From contig NC_008577.1 of the NCBI RefSeq assembly GCF_000203935.1, positions 806,001 to 870,000 on the forward strand: DNA of 64,000 nt. The letters are read 5' to 3'. Shown in pieces: positions 27,315 through 35,528 of this stretch; positions within the stretch are counted from its first letter, which is position 1; each line of letters opens with the position of its first letter. Under the pieces are notes generated by a model, which was not told the origin of the DNA, made no database searches, and saw nothing but the letters and a program-made list of their open reading frames with translations. Source of the DNA: Shewanella sp. ANA-3. GTDB taxonomy: Bacteria > Pseudomonadota > Gammaproteobacteria > Enterobacterales > Shewanellaceae. The position numbers and the translations under genes are program-made.

Positions 27315-29510
27315 ATGAAATTTGCAAAACGCCGCAATGGCCGAGTTACGCTCGGTGCCCATGTTTTAGGTTCGTTAACGATTGGTATGGCGGTTTCAGC
27401 CGCTCCGGCTATGGCGACGGAGCCACAGTCACAAGTCGTTGATAAGAAAGTTGAACATATTGAAGTGAACGGTGAGTACTTAGGTTACAACACCCGTAAA
27501 GTGCAATCGGGTAAATTTACCGAAGATCTGCTCAATACCGCTAAAACCGTTACCGTTATCAATCAAGATCTCATCAAGGATATGGGCGCCCAGAGTTTTA
27601 CCGATGCACTGCGTGCAACCCCCGGTATCACACTAGGGACAGGTGAGGGCGGCAACCCCTACGGTGATAGACCCTTTATCCGTGGTTACGACGCTCAATC
27701 TTCAACCTTTATCAATGGTATGCGTAATGTGGGCTCACAAAGTCGCGAAACCTTTAACATTGAACAAATCGAAGTCCTGAAAGGCCCAAGCTCTGTGTAT
27801 AACGGTCGCGGTGCCGTTGGCGGTAGCATCAATATTGTGACCAAAAAAGCCCAATCCGAAGACTTTATTAATGCCGATGTTGCCGTCGGAACGGATTCGC
27901 TAAAACGCGCCAGTGTCGATGTCAACCATGTGATTGCCGATGAGGCTGCAGTTCGTATCAACATGATGGCCCACGATGCCGATACCCCGGGGCGGGATGA
28001 AGTTACGGGTAATCGTTGGGGTGTTGCGCCTTCGGTGACCTTTGGTTTAACCACGCCAACCAAAGTCACACTCGAATATTATCACTTTGAAAATCATGAT
28101 ATTCCTGATTATGGTATTCCCTACGATCAGGCAACGGGTCAACCCGCAGATGTCGACCCTGATAACTTCTACGGTTTGTTGTCGCGGGATTTTCGCGACA
28201 CTATGGATGATACGGCGTCAGTGTTGATCAGCCATGATTTTAACAACGACATGCAGTTCACTTCGACCTCCATCTATAGCCGTAACAGCAATTACTATAT
28301 TGTGACCAACCCGGACGATACCACGGGCAACGTGGCTAATGGTTATGTTTGGCGAAACACTAAGTCGCGCCATTCGGTCACAAAGACCTTAGCGACTCAA
28401 TTGCAACTCTCGGGTGAAGCAAAACTCGCGGGAATGACTAACCGTTTTGCCGTCGGTACTGAACTCAGTAACGAACGTACCAGCAACTTGAGTTACACCG
28501 TCGATACGGGTAATGGCCGCAACGCGGGTTGTAATCAGGCGATGCTGGACAACTACAACTGTACGCTGCTGGATAATCCAAATCCGCACGATCCTTGGGT
28601 TGGCACTATTACCCTCGGCACCGATGCGACTGTTACAGAAACCGATACTCGCTCGCTTTATGCCTTTAACACCATTGAGTTAACCGAAGCGTGGATGGTG
28701 AACGCCGGGATCCGTTGGGATGATTACAGCACCAGTGCTGAGAATTCGACTTCTGAATTCAGTAACGATACCGACTTCTTTAACTATCAATTATCAGTAC
28801 TTTATAAGCCTGCCGAAAACGGCAGTATTTATGCCGCGTGGGGCACTTCTTCTAACCCTCCGGGAACCTCAAATGGTGATGGCGCGGATCGCCTCGGCAG
28901 TACCAACGCCGATTTAGAGCCGGAAGATACGGAAAGCTATGAGTTAGGCACTAAGTGGGACTTCTTTGCTGGACGTTTATCTTTGAATGGTTCGGTATTC
29001 CAAATCGAGAAAAACAACGCTCGGGTTGCGACCTCTGGCGATCGTAACTCGCCGCAGGAAAACGTTGGCGAGCAAAAGGTGAAAGGTTTCGAACTCGGCT
29101 TCTCCGGTGACTTTACTGAGCATTGGCACGGTTTTGGTGGTTACACTTACTTGGATGCAACGTTGGAAAGCAATGGCTATAACCAAGCGCAAAATGGTAA
29201 CCGCTTCCCCAATACCGCTAAAAATAGCTTAAGTTTATTCACGACTTACGATGTGACTGAGGATTTTACTGTTGGTACGGGCGCGTACTACATGGGTAAA
29301 GTTTATGGTAATACGGCTAACACGTTATCGATTCCATCCTACTGGCGTTTTGATTTGACCTCATCCTATAAAATGAGTGAATTCTTGACCTTACGCCTGA
29401 ACGTGCAGAATCTAACGGATGAACGTTATTACGATAAAGCGTACACCGCGCACTTTGCTAATATGGCCCCTGGTCGCTTAGTGATGTTAAGTGCGGATAT
29501 GCACTTCTAA
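27315..29510 (+). CDS. TonB-dependent siderophore receptor (Fiu/PiuA type)
   Basis: 731 residues from ATG 27315, with AGGA nine bases upstream. An ATG at 27306 overlaps that ribosome-binding site and is disfavoured. A signal peptide (to about PAMAT) precedes a plug domain with VTVINQDLIKDMGAQSFTDAL and GRGAVGGSINIVTK, then a 22-strand barrel ending in ...LSADMHF with a C-terminal Phe. This is the siderophore-receptor subclass. With the Fur box and the PiuC-type hydroxylase downstream it most likely takes up catechol or related ferric siderophores; the exact ligand cannot be read from sequence. Confidence 0.93.
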   Translation: MKFAKRRNGRVTLGAHVLGSLTIGMAVSAAPAMATEPQSQVVDKKVEHIEVNGEYLGYNTRKVQSGKFTEDLLNTAKTVTVINQDLIKDMGAQSFTDALRATPGITLGTGEGGNPYGDRPFIRGYDAQSSTFINGMRNVGSQSRETFNIEQIEVLKGPSSVYNGRGAVGGSINIVTKKAQSEDFINADVAVGTDSLKRASVDVNHVIADEAAVRINMMAHDADTPGRDEVTGNRWGVAPSVTFGLTTPTKVTLEYYHFENHDIPDYGIPYDQATGQPADVDPDNFYGLLSRDFRDTMDDTASVLISHDFNNDMQFTSTSIYSRNSNYYIVTNPDDTTGNVANGYVWRNTKSRHSVTKTLATQLQLSGEAKLAGMTNRFAVGTELSNERTSNLSYTVDTGNGRNAGCNQAMLDNYNCTLLDNPNPHDPWVGTITLGTDATVTETDTRSLYAFNTIELTEAWMVNAGIRWDDYSTSAENSTSEFSNDTDFFNYQLSVLYKPAENGSIYAAWGTSSNPPGTSNGDGADRLGSTNADLEPEDTESYELGTKWDFFAGRLSLNGSVFQIEKNNARVATSGDRNSPQENVGEQKVKGFELGFSGDFTEHWHGFGGYTYLDATLESNGYNQAQNGNRFPNTAKNSLSLFTTYDVTEDFTVGTGAYYMGKVYGNTANTLSIPSYWRFDLTSSYKMSEFLTLRLNVQNLTDERYYDKAYTAHFANMAPGRLVMLSADMHF

Positions 29511-29585
29511 GCCGTATTAATCGAGATCTGAATGGCAGCCCTAGGGCTGCCTTTGATGTTTATGCTATTCCAATAGGATTTTGAA

Positions 29586-30260
29586 ATGCTTATTGAAATT
29601 CCGAATGTTTTTTCTAAAGAAGAAGTCAATCAGCTAAGGGAACAGCTCGATGCCCGCACTTGGATTGATGGCAACCAGACTTCGGGCGTAATGGCGAGTA
29701 CCCGCAAGCGTAATCAGCAGTTAGACAAAGATGACCCTGTCGCACTGCAAATCGGTGAGCTGATCATGGCGCGCTTATTGGCCCACCCTTTATTTGTCTC
29801 GGCGGCGCTGCCGCTACAGTTTTATCCTCCCTTGTTCAATCGTTATCAAGGCGGCGAAACCTTTGGCTATCATATCGATAATGCGATCCGCTCGACCAGC
29901 GAAGGCATGGTGCGTACCGATCTGTCAGCCACTTTATTTTTAAGTGAGCCAGACACTTATCAAGGTGGTGAGCTGGTGATCCAAGATACCTATGGTCAGC
30001 AAAGCATTAAGCTCGCGGCGGGCTCATTGGTGTTGTATCCCTCGACGAGTCTGCATCAGGTTACTCCTGTTACCTCGGGTGAACGTACCGCTGCTTTTAT
30101 GTGGCTGCAGAGTATGGTGCGCGATGAGGGGCAGCGTCGTTTGCTATTTCAACTCGATCAATCGATTCAATCGTTGACGGCGCAGGCCGCGCCAGAACAA
30201 GAGTTGTTTAATCTGACGGGGGTTTACCATAACTTGCTCAGACGTTGGAGCGAGTTGTAG
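29586..30260 (+). CDS. piuC: PKHD-type Fe(II)/2-oxoglutarate hydroxylase (PiuC/YbiX)
   Basis: 224 residues. The iron-binding HXD is in [11 protein letters not shown] and the distal His is in [10 protein letters not shown], with a 2-oxoglutarate-binding Arg in [10 protein letters not shown]. Family members sit beside iron-regulated TonB receptors, as here (75-base gap, same strand). The substrate is not known. Expected to share the Fur-controlled promoter upstream. Confidence 0.93.
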   Translation: MLIEIPNVFSKEEVNQLREQLDARTWIDGNQTSGVMASTRKRNQQLDKDDPVALQIGELIMARLLAHPLFVSAALPLQFYPPLFNRYQGGETFGYHIDNAIRSTSEGMVRTDLSATLFLSEPDTYQGGELVIQDTYGQQSIKLAAGSLVLYPSTSLHQVTPVTSGERTAAFMWLQSMVRDEGQRRLLFQLDQSIQSLTAQAAPEQELFNLTGVYHNLLRRWSEL

Positions 30261-30317
30261 TGATTCTAAGCTAGGCTTCTCTCCTCGCTTCATCTCCCCA
30301 AAGCGGGCGGTTTAGGG

Positions 30318-30323
30318 TATAAT
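30318..30323 (+). promoter_or_regulatory. -10 element inside an inverted repeat, upstream of dusA
   Basis: A perfect TATAAT is flanked by GCGGG (30303-30307) and CCCGC (30324-30328). No good -35 was found. A transcript from here would run into the hairpin at 30349-30378 after about 20-50 bases. Confidence 0.4.
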
Positions 30324-30348
30324 CCCGCCAGCTCTGAGGGGCAACAAA

Positions 30349-30378
30349 ACAGTAAACGTTAACTCGTTTACTGTTTTT
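30349..30378 (+). terminator. Strong intrinsic terminator between piuC and dusA
   Basis: ACAGTAAACG, loop TTAACT and CGTTTACTGT give a perfect 10-bp stem followed by TTTTG. It ends the receptor-piuC transcript, or acts as an attenuator in the dusA leader. Confidence 0.85.
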
Positions 30379-30487
30379 GTATTTTTACGCTGGCGCTGCA
30401 TTGCTCATCAGCGGCTTAAATTAAGGCGCTTTATCCCTCTAAGCTTTAACTTACTGGCAAATTTTAATTACTTGAGTCGATAGTCAC

Positions 30488-31492
30488 GTGTTGAAAAATA
30501 ATCTTAATGATGGTCTACAGCTCGACCGCACCTTTTCCATTGCGCCCATGCTCGACTGGACGGATCGTCATTACCGTTATTTTGCTCGCTTAATGTCGGC
30601 CAATGCCTTGCTGTATACCGAGATGGTGACGACGGGGGCGATTTTGCATGGCCGTGGTGATTATCTTGCCTATAACCAAGAAGAACATCCCCTTGCATTG
30701 CAATTGGGGGGCTCGAATCCTGCTGAGCTTGCTCGCTGCGCCAAACTTGCCGCCGAGCGCGGTTATGATGAAGTGAACCTCAATGTGGGCTGTCCTTCCG
30801 ATCGGGTGCAAAACGGTCGCTTTGGTGCCTGTTTGATGGCGGAACCTGAGCTGGTGGCTGAATGTGTCGATGCCATGAAGCAAGCGGTTGATATACCAGT
30901 GACGGTAAAAACACGTATCGGCATTGACGAGCAGGATAGCTATGAGTTTTTGACTCACTTTATTGATACTGTTATGGCTAAAGGCTGTGGTGAATTTATT
31001 ATCCATGCGCGTAAGGCGTGGTTACAGGGCTTAAGTCCGAAGGAAAATCGCGAGATCCCGCCCTTAGACTACGACAGGGTGTATCAGCTTAAGCGTGATT
31101 ATCCGACGCTCAATATCAGCATTAACGGTGGTATCACTAGCCTTGAACAGGCTAAAACTCACTTGCAACACTTAGATGGTGTGATGGTGGGACGTGAGGC
31201 TTACCAAAATCCCTATATTCTGGCGCAGGTTGACCAACTGCTCTGTGGCAGTCAGAAGGCGGTGATGAGCCGTGAAGCTGTGATTGAGACCATGTTGCCC
31301 TATATCGAGGCTCACTTGCAGGCGGGCGGGCGCTTAAATCATATCACTCGTCATATGATTGGCTTATTCCAAGGCTTACCGGGTGCCCGTGCGTGGCGTC
31401 GTTATTTGAGCGAAAACGCCCATAAAAATGGTGCAGGTATTGAGGTGGTCAAGCAGGCTTACCAAAGTATTCAGAGTGAAATAACTGCTTAA
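30488..31492 (+). CDS. dusA: tRNA-dihydrouridine(20/20a) synthase
   Basis: FMN-dependent reductase of U20/U20a in tRNA D-loops. 334 residues in close agreement with E. coli DusA across the whole length: [50 protein letters not shown] (catalytic Cys in GCPSD), [24 protein letters not shown] and [11 protein letters not shown]. The start is GTG 30488 (next codon TTG); no ATG is available upstream of the conserved region. An inverted repeat after the gene may end the transcript. Confidence 0.96.
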   Translation: MLKNNLNDGLQLDRTFSIAPMLDWTDRHYRYFARLMSANALLYTEMVTTGAILHGRGDYLAYNQEEHPLALQLGGSNPAELARCAKLAAERGYDEVNLNVGCPSDRVQNGRFGACLMAEPELVAECVDAMKQAVDIPVTVKTRIGIDEQDSYEFLTHFIDTVMAKGCGEFIIHARKAWLQGLSPKENREIPPLDYDRVYQLKRDYPTLNISINGGITSLEQAKTHLQHLDGVMVGREAYQNPYILAQVDQLLCGSQKAVMSREAVIETMLPYIEAHLQAGGRLNHITRHMIGLFQGLPGARAWRRYLSENAHKNGAGIEVVKQAYQSIQSEITA

Positions 31493-31508
31493 TAATTATT
31501 CAATTTAA

Positions 31509-31553
31509 AAAGTGGTGAGATTGACTAATGCTTGTAGTATTTTTCACCACTTT
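31509..31553 (+). repeat. 10-bp inverted repeat after dusA
   Basis: AAAGTGGTGA (31509-31518) pairs with TCACCACTTT (31544-31553) around a 25-base loop. It could be the dusA transcript end, but the downstream T-run is short. Confidence 0.45.
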
Positions 31554-31643
31554 ACCTTTCCTAAATATCCCGCTTATCTCGTTATAGTTTAAAATAAATT
31601 TTTAAATCTAATTAAATTAGTGTGTTAAGTATAATTTAATAAG

Positions 31644-31659
31644 TTGGCACGCCCTTTGT
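31644..31659 (+). promoter_or_regulatory. Sigma-54-type promoter of the PspC-containing mini-operon
   Basis: TTGGCACGCCCTTTGT matches the -24/-12 consensus TTGGCAC-N5-TTGC with the right spacing (GG and GT separated by 10 bases) and one change, T for C at -12. It lies about 45 bases before the first gene. E. coli psp genes are also sigma-54 dependent. An activator-binding site was not identified. Confidence 0.65.
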
Positions 31660-31703
31660 AATAGTCCCTATGTCAAGTTAATCAATCGGAAAGGGACGAC
31701 ATC

Positions 31704-31997
31704 ATGTTTACTTCAAACGTTAAAAAATCAGTTCAAGCGAGTGTGTTATTTGGTGCATTAATGGCGAGTGTTTCTGTACACGCCGAAGCAGCACCTGTAT
31801 CTGATGTAGTGGGCGCTATCGAGCAAACGCTGAGCACCCAAGCGCAGGAGTTGTTGGTTAACACTAAGCGTGAACTGGTGTTATCACTGCAAACACAATT
31901 AGCTGAAAGTATCTATGACTTCAATAGCCAGCTAACACTGAGCGCCGATAACCAAGGTGAGTCTGTCACCTCAGGCGAATACAGCGCAAACAAGTAA
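31704..31997 (+). CDS. Small exported protein of unknown function
   Basis: 97 residues: a Sec signal peptide ending at VSVHA, then a predicted largely helical mature part of about 70 residues (VVGAIEQTLSTQAQELLVNT onward) and a polar tail. No family recognised. ATG 31704 is preceded by GGAAAGGGACGA. It is the first gene behind a sigma-54-type promoter and is followed after 10 bases by a 36-residue membrane peptide and then a PspC-domain gene, which suggests an envelope-stress role. Confidence 0.7.
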   Translation: MFTSNVKKSVQASVLFGALMASVSVHAEAAPVSDVVGAIEQTLSTQAQELLVNTKRELVLSLQTQLAESIYDFNSQLTLSADNQGESVTSGEYSANK

Positions 31998-32007
31998 GGA
32001 GCTGCCT

Positions 32008-32118
32008 ATGTGGTTTGTAGCACCTCTTATGACTCTGCTACTGCTACCAGTGATTAGCCTCGCGTTGTTTTCAGGAATTATCTGCTGGTTTCAGTGGCAC
32101 AGTGTCAGCGATAAATAA
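32008..32118 (+). CDS. 36-residue single-span membrane peptide
   Basis: A short gene read from ATG 32008 to TAA 32118. It encodes MWFVAPLMTLLLLPVISL followed by a further hydrophobic stretch and a polar tail ending HSVSDK. AAGGAG stands seven bases upstream, which strongly supports translation. It lies between the exported protein gene and the PspC-domain gene, all on the same strand. No homologue recognised. Confidence 0.65.
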   Translation: MWFVAPLMTLLLLPVISLALFSGIICWFQWHSVSDK

Positions 32119-32142
32119 GTTATTCATCGATTGGAGTTCAAA

Positions 32143-32343
32143 ATGAAACGAGCGCAAATGCGAATGGACAATTCAGAACGTTTAGTTTGTGGTGTTGCCT
32201 CCGGTATGGCGTGGCAGTTTGGTTGGTCCTGTTTTTGGACTCGTGTAGTGTGGGCTGGCGCGATTCTGTTTATGCCGGGGGTGAGTCTGCTGGTTTACTT
32301 TGTGTTGGCCTTACTTGTGGACCAATGGAAAAGACCGATTTAA
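32143..32343 (+). CDS. PspC-domain small inner-membrane protein
   Basis: 66 residues from ATG 32143 (TTGGAG upstream). The PspC domain is nearly the whole protein: RLVCGVASGMAWQFGW, a first hydrophobic segment with the FWTRVVWAG turn, and a second segment FMPGVSLLVYFVLALLVD. In E. coli PspC works with PspB to relieve inhibition of PspF by PspA when the inner membrane is damaged. There is no pspA or pspF nearby, so it is a stand-alone PspC protein in a separate operon. Confidence 0.8.
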   Translation: MKRAQMRMDNSERLVCGVASGMAWQFGWSCFWTRVVWAGAILFMPGVSLLVYFVLALLVDQWKRPI

Positions 32344-32481
32344 CCCACGTTTTACTCCCTCAATTTGGGGACGTGAATGGAATTGCCGATCCAAGTTTAT
32401 GGACACAGCCTTTAGCGGGATGCTATCAACAAGAGGGCGCATCGACCCTCATGCCAATAGTGAACACTGTTTAAGTGAGCA

Positions 32482-33219
32482 TCACTTTTTAAGAAAAGCC
32501 TGAAATCTGGCTTTTGCTTCATCGCTTTTAAGTCTTGCACTAAATTGTTCTAATTCTTGATGCATCTGGTGTTGCACGCGGTTTTTATGTGGTCGCATCA
32601 ACTGACGGGTGATTTGCAGTGCTTGCGGTGGCTGATTCGCCAGTTTCTTGGCCTGACTCAGGGCGTAACCGAGTAACTCTTCTTGGGCTATTACATCGTT
32701 AATGATATTCAGCCTGTGTGCTGTATTTGCATCAAAACTTTCGCCGAGCAGCAAGAGCTCCGCCGCCTTTTGATAACCCACCAATTCGGGTAAGAGTAAG
32801 CTTGCGCCAGCCTCGGGCACTAGGGCCAAATTCACGAAGGGCAGTTGGAATTTAGCCGTGTTGTCGGCATAGACCAAATCACAGTGAAGCAGTACCGTTG
32901 TGCCTATGCCAACGGCGGCACCAGAGACGGCGGCGACCAGTGGTTTTTTGAGTTCCAATAGGCAAAATAGGAAGCGCACCGCAGGATGATTTGGACCTAA
33001 GTCACTATTTTTCAAAAAGTCAGCAACATCATTGCCCGAGGTGAAACAATTATCTTCGCCATGGAGCATAAAGGCACGAATGTCGTTGTCTGCTTCACCT
33101 TCGATCAGGTATTCTGTCAGTTGTTTATACATATTAAGATCAAGTGCATTGCGTTTATCTGGGCGATTAAAGCTGATAATACGAACGCCCTGATCATCCC
33201 GAACCTGTATATGACTCAT
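32482..33219 (-). CDS. Enoyl-CoA hydratase/isomerase family protein
   Basis: 245 residues from ATG 33219 (AAGGAAAAC upstream on the coding strand); a longer reading to 33285 overlaps the divergent gene and is not favoured. Crotonase fold: FNRPDKRNALDLNMY, the first oxyanion-hole segment CFTSGNDVADF and the second AAVGIGTTVLLHCDLVYAD. The position usually occupied by a catalytic Glu after the second segment is Thr (GIGTTV), so it is more likely an isomerase or other crotonase than a standard hydratase. It stands alone, away from beta-oxidation genes. Confidence 0.85.
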   Translation of the reverse strand: MSHIQVRDDQGVRIISFNRPDKRNALDLNMYKQLTEYLIEGEADNDIRAFMLHGEDNCFTSGNDVADFLKNSDLGPNHPAVRFLFCLLELKKPLVAAVSGAAVGIGTTVLLHCDLVYADNTAKFQLPFVNLALVPEAGASLLLPELVGYQKAAELLLLGESFDANTAHRLNIINDVIAQEELLGYALSQAKKLANQPPQALQITRQLMRPHKNRVQHQMHQELEQFSARLKSDEAKARFQAFLKK

Positions 33220-33253
33220 GGGTTGTTTTCCTTTACGACGACATTGGGTAGAC

Positions 33254-33736
33254 ATGGAGTTTAAGACATTGAAACCGATATTCAAACAGATGTTTAATTT
33301 TGTCGCATTATCCTGTGCTTCATTTTCTGTTTTCGCGAACGTAGTGATGACCGAAGGTCATGTCCGTGCAATGCCTGATACAGTACCAAATACCGCCGCT
33401 TACTTTACGCTGGAGAACCATAGCGATAAAACGGTTCGCCTCACCAGAGTGACGACTGAGGTCGCGAAGGAAGCACAATTACATACCATCATCGAAGAAC
33501 AAGGCATGGTAAAGATGCGCCATGTTGAAGGTTTCGATATTCCCTCCCACGGAAAATTAACCCTCTCGCCGTCTGGAGAGCATGTGATGCTCATCGGACT
33601 CAAAGCCCCATTAGCCCTAGATCAACAAGTTAAACTGCAGTTAGCGTTTGACGATGGCGAGAATCTAACGATTACATTACCTGTTGCTAAGCAGGCCGAG
33701 AATGCTGCTGAACATGAGCATCATCACCATCATTAA
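33254..33736 (+). CDS. Periplasmic copper chaperone, PCuAC family
   Basis: 160 residues from ATG 33254 with an N-terminal signal ending near VFA. An ATG at 33290 would also give a complete signal peptide. The Cu(I) site follows the H(M)X10MX21HXM scheme: His and Met in LHTIIEEQGMVKMRH and HVM in SGEHVMLIGL. A natural His-rich tail (EHEHHHHH) may add metal binding. PCuAC proteins deliver copper for cytochrome oxidase assembly. It is the first gene of a set with the DUF2333 gene (11 bases downstream). Confidence 0.88.
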   Translation: MEFKTLKPIFKQMFNFVALSCASFSVFANVVMTEGHVRAMPDTVPNTAAYFTLENHSDKTVRLTRVTTEVAKEAQLHTIIEEQGMVKMRHVEGFDIPSHGKLTLSPSGEHVMLIGLKAPLALDQQVKLQLAFDDGENLTITLPVAKQAENAAEHEHHHHH

Positions 33737-33747
33737 GGAGTCACTTG

Positions 33748-34716
33748 ATGCAAATAACATGGAAGAAGGTCACCGGAGTTGGTTTATTTGTTGTTTTAAT
33801 TGGTTATCTAGTGAGTGTGTGGTGGAGTATCGAACCCGATACCCTGACTCCACAACAGCTGACGGCCACAGAGAAGAATGTCGTGGGTTATGCCACCACC
33901 ACGTCGTTGATCCTGACCGTTGAAACATTGCTGGATAAGCAGGGTGGTTGGTTATCAAACGATGTGATGCCCCCTTCAATTTTTATGGATAACATGCCCG
34001 CGTTTGAGTACGGCGCTTTAGAGCAAGTTCGTGATTTAGCACTGATTATGCGTAAAGAATTTAGCCGCTCCCAGTCCCAATCCGCTGCGGATAAGGATCT
34101 AAGTGAAGCGCAGGCTAAGCTAAATATCGACCATACCAGTTGGTTAGTGCCTAGCGCCGAGAGCGAATACCGCGATGGCGTTAAGCTGCTCAAGCTATAT
34201 CGCGCGCGTATGATGGATCCAAACAATCAGGATGCTCAGTTTTACGCCCGTGCCGACAACCTCAACGAGTGGCTCAAAGAAGTCCAAAAACGTTTAGGTA
34301 GCATGTCTCAACGTTTATCGGCGAGTGTCGGGCAGGAGCGATTAAATACCGATTTAGCCGGCGACAATGCTGCGCGTCAATCGACCCCGAATTTAGCCAG
34401 CCATCAGGTGAAAACCAGCTGGTGGAAAATTGATGATGTGTTCTATGAGAGCCGTGGTGCCTCGTGGGCACTGCTGAATTTTATGCGTGCAGTCGAAGTC
34501 GACTTTGCTGACGTATTGAAAAAGAAAAATGCTGAGGTCAGCCTGAAACAGATCATTCGTGAGCTGGAGGCAACTCAACAAACGGTTTGGAGCCCTGTGG
34601 TACTTAATGGCAGTGGTTTCGGTCTAGTCGCTAATCATTCATTGGTTATGGCTAACTATGTGTCCCGTGCGAATGCCGCGGTGATTGATTTAACGAACTT
34701 GCTATCTCAAGGTTAA
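33748..34716 (+). CDS. DUF2333 inner-membrane-anchored protein
   Basis: 322 residues from ATG 33748 (AAGGAG upstream). One N-terminal hydrophobic segment (about 9-28) should anchor it in the inner membrane with a large periplasmic domain. The domain has repeated helical features and conserved-looking WWKIDDVFYESRGASWALL and NPHVLNGSG-like segments of the DUF2333 family. Function unknown. The next gene starts two bases after its stop, so translation is likely coupled. Confidence 0.8.
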   Translation: MQITWKKVTGVGLFVVLIGYLVSVWWSIEPDTLTPQQLTATEKNVVGYATTTSLILTVETLLDKQGGWLSNDVMPPSIFMDNMPAFEYGALEQVRDLALIMRKEFSRSQSQSAADKDLSEAQAKLNIDHTSWLVPSAESEYRDGVKLLKLYRARMMDPNNQDAQFYARADNLNEWLKEVQKRLGSMSQRLSASVGQERLNTDLAGDNAARQSTPNLASHQVKTSWWKIDDVFYESRGASWALLNFMRAVEVDFADVLKKKNAEVSLKQIIRELEATQQTVWSPVVLNGSGFGLVANHSLVMANYVSRANAAVIDLTNLLSQG

Positions 34717-34718
34717 TT

Positions 34719-35456
34719 ATGAAAAAAACACTCCTCGCCAGTGCGGTATTAGGATGCTTAATGGCCACGTCTGCCCAAGCGGCTACTGTGGTTGGATTCA
34801 AAATTGGTGGTGATTACTGGCGCGCCGATACCAGCGGTACTTTTGCCGACAAAGGTCAACCACAACAAGGTTTTGACTACAGCTCATCGGCACAAGGCAG
34901 CTATTGGGTTGCGGTTGAGCATCCGCTGCCATTTATCCCAAATCTTAAAATTCGTGAAAATAGCTTAGATCAGAAGGGCAGTCTGGCCAATGCTGACTTC
35001 AGCTTCAATGGCCATGATTTTACTGGTAATGTGACCAGCTATACCGATCTGAGCAACACCGATTTTGTGCTGTATTACGAGTTGCTGGATAACGATATTC
35101 TGTCTTTGGATCTCGGTGCTGCCTACAAGCTGATGAATGGTTCTCTGCGCGTTCAAGATGCGGGTCACCCTGAAGAGAAAGACGTTGATAGCGGCATTGT
35201 GATGGGTTATGCCAGCACACACGTGAGCATGCCAGGCCTTGGGTTATTCGGCTTTGCGGATTTAATGCTTGGGGTAAACGAGTCTAACGTACACGACTAT
35301 GCTATCGGCTTAGGTTGGGAGTTTGACGGCGTGGCGGTGGATACCCGTGTACGCGTTGGCTACCGTGAGTTTGCCTTCGATGTGAACAACTTCTCAGGTA
35401 TCAGTGCTGATACTAAGTTTGACGGTTATTTCGCCGGTGTAGAAATTGATTTCTAA
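34719..35456 (+). CDS. Outer-membrane beta-barrel protein (TIGR04219-like)
   Basis: 245 residues. A Sec signal peptide ends at TSAQA. The mature protein is an eight- to ten-strand barrel by eye, with strands such as FKIGGDYWRAD and VRVGYREFAFDVN, ending with the barrel-type terminal Phe (GVEIDF). The opening ATVVGFKIGGDYW fits the TIGR04219 outer-membrane family. Last gene of the PCuAC-DUF2333 set; a terminator follows. Confidence 0.8.
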   Translation: MKKTLLASAVLGCLMATSAQAATVVGFKIGGDYWRADTSGTFADKGQPQQGFDYSSSAQGSYWVAVEHPLPFIPNLKIRENSLDQKGSLANADFSFNGHDFTGNVTSYTDLSNTDFVLYYELLDNDILSLDLGAAYKLMNGSLRVQDAGHPEEKDVDSGIVMGYASTHVSMPGLGLFGFADLMLGVNESNVHDYAIGLGWEFDGVAVDTRVRVGYREFAFDVNNFSGISADTKFDGYFAGVEIDF

Positions 35457-35481
35457 GCGCTAGCGCTAATGAATCAGCCAT

Positions 35482-35510
35482 AAAAAAACCGCCATTAAGG
35501 CGGTTTTTTT
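35482..35510. terminator. Bidirectional terminator between the barrel gene and tolC
   Basis: AAAAAAACCGCC, loop ATTAA and GGCGGTTTTTTT, with A and T runs on both sides, separate the convergent genes. Confidence 0.92.
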
Positions 35511-35528
35511 ATGGGAGGTATTGCTATC

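Noticed and set aside
32187..32503. Overlapping open frames after the PspC-domain gene
   Set aside because: They start inside the PspC-domain gene in other frames, lack ribosome-binding sites and have no recognisable protein features.
33684..33736. C-terminal HEHHHHH looked like an expression tag
   Set aside because: It is continuous with a natural PCuAC gene in ordinary genomic context; His-rich tails are known in copper chaperones.
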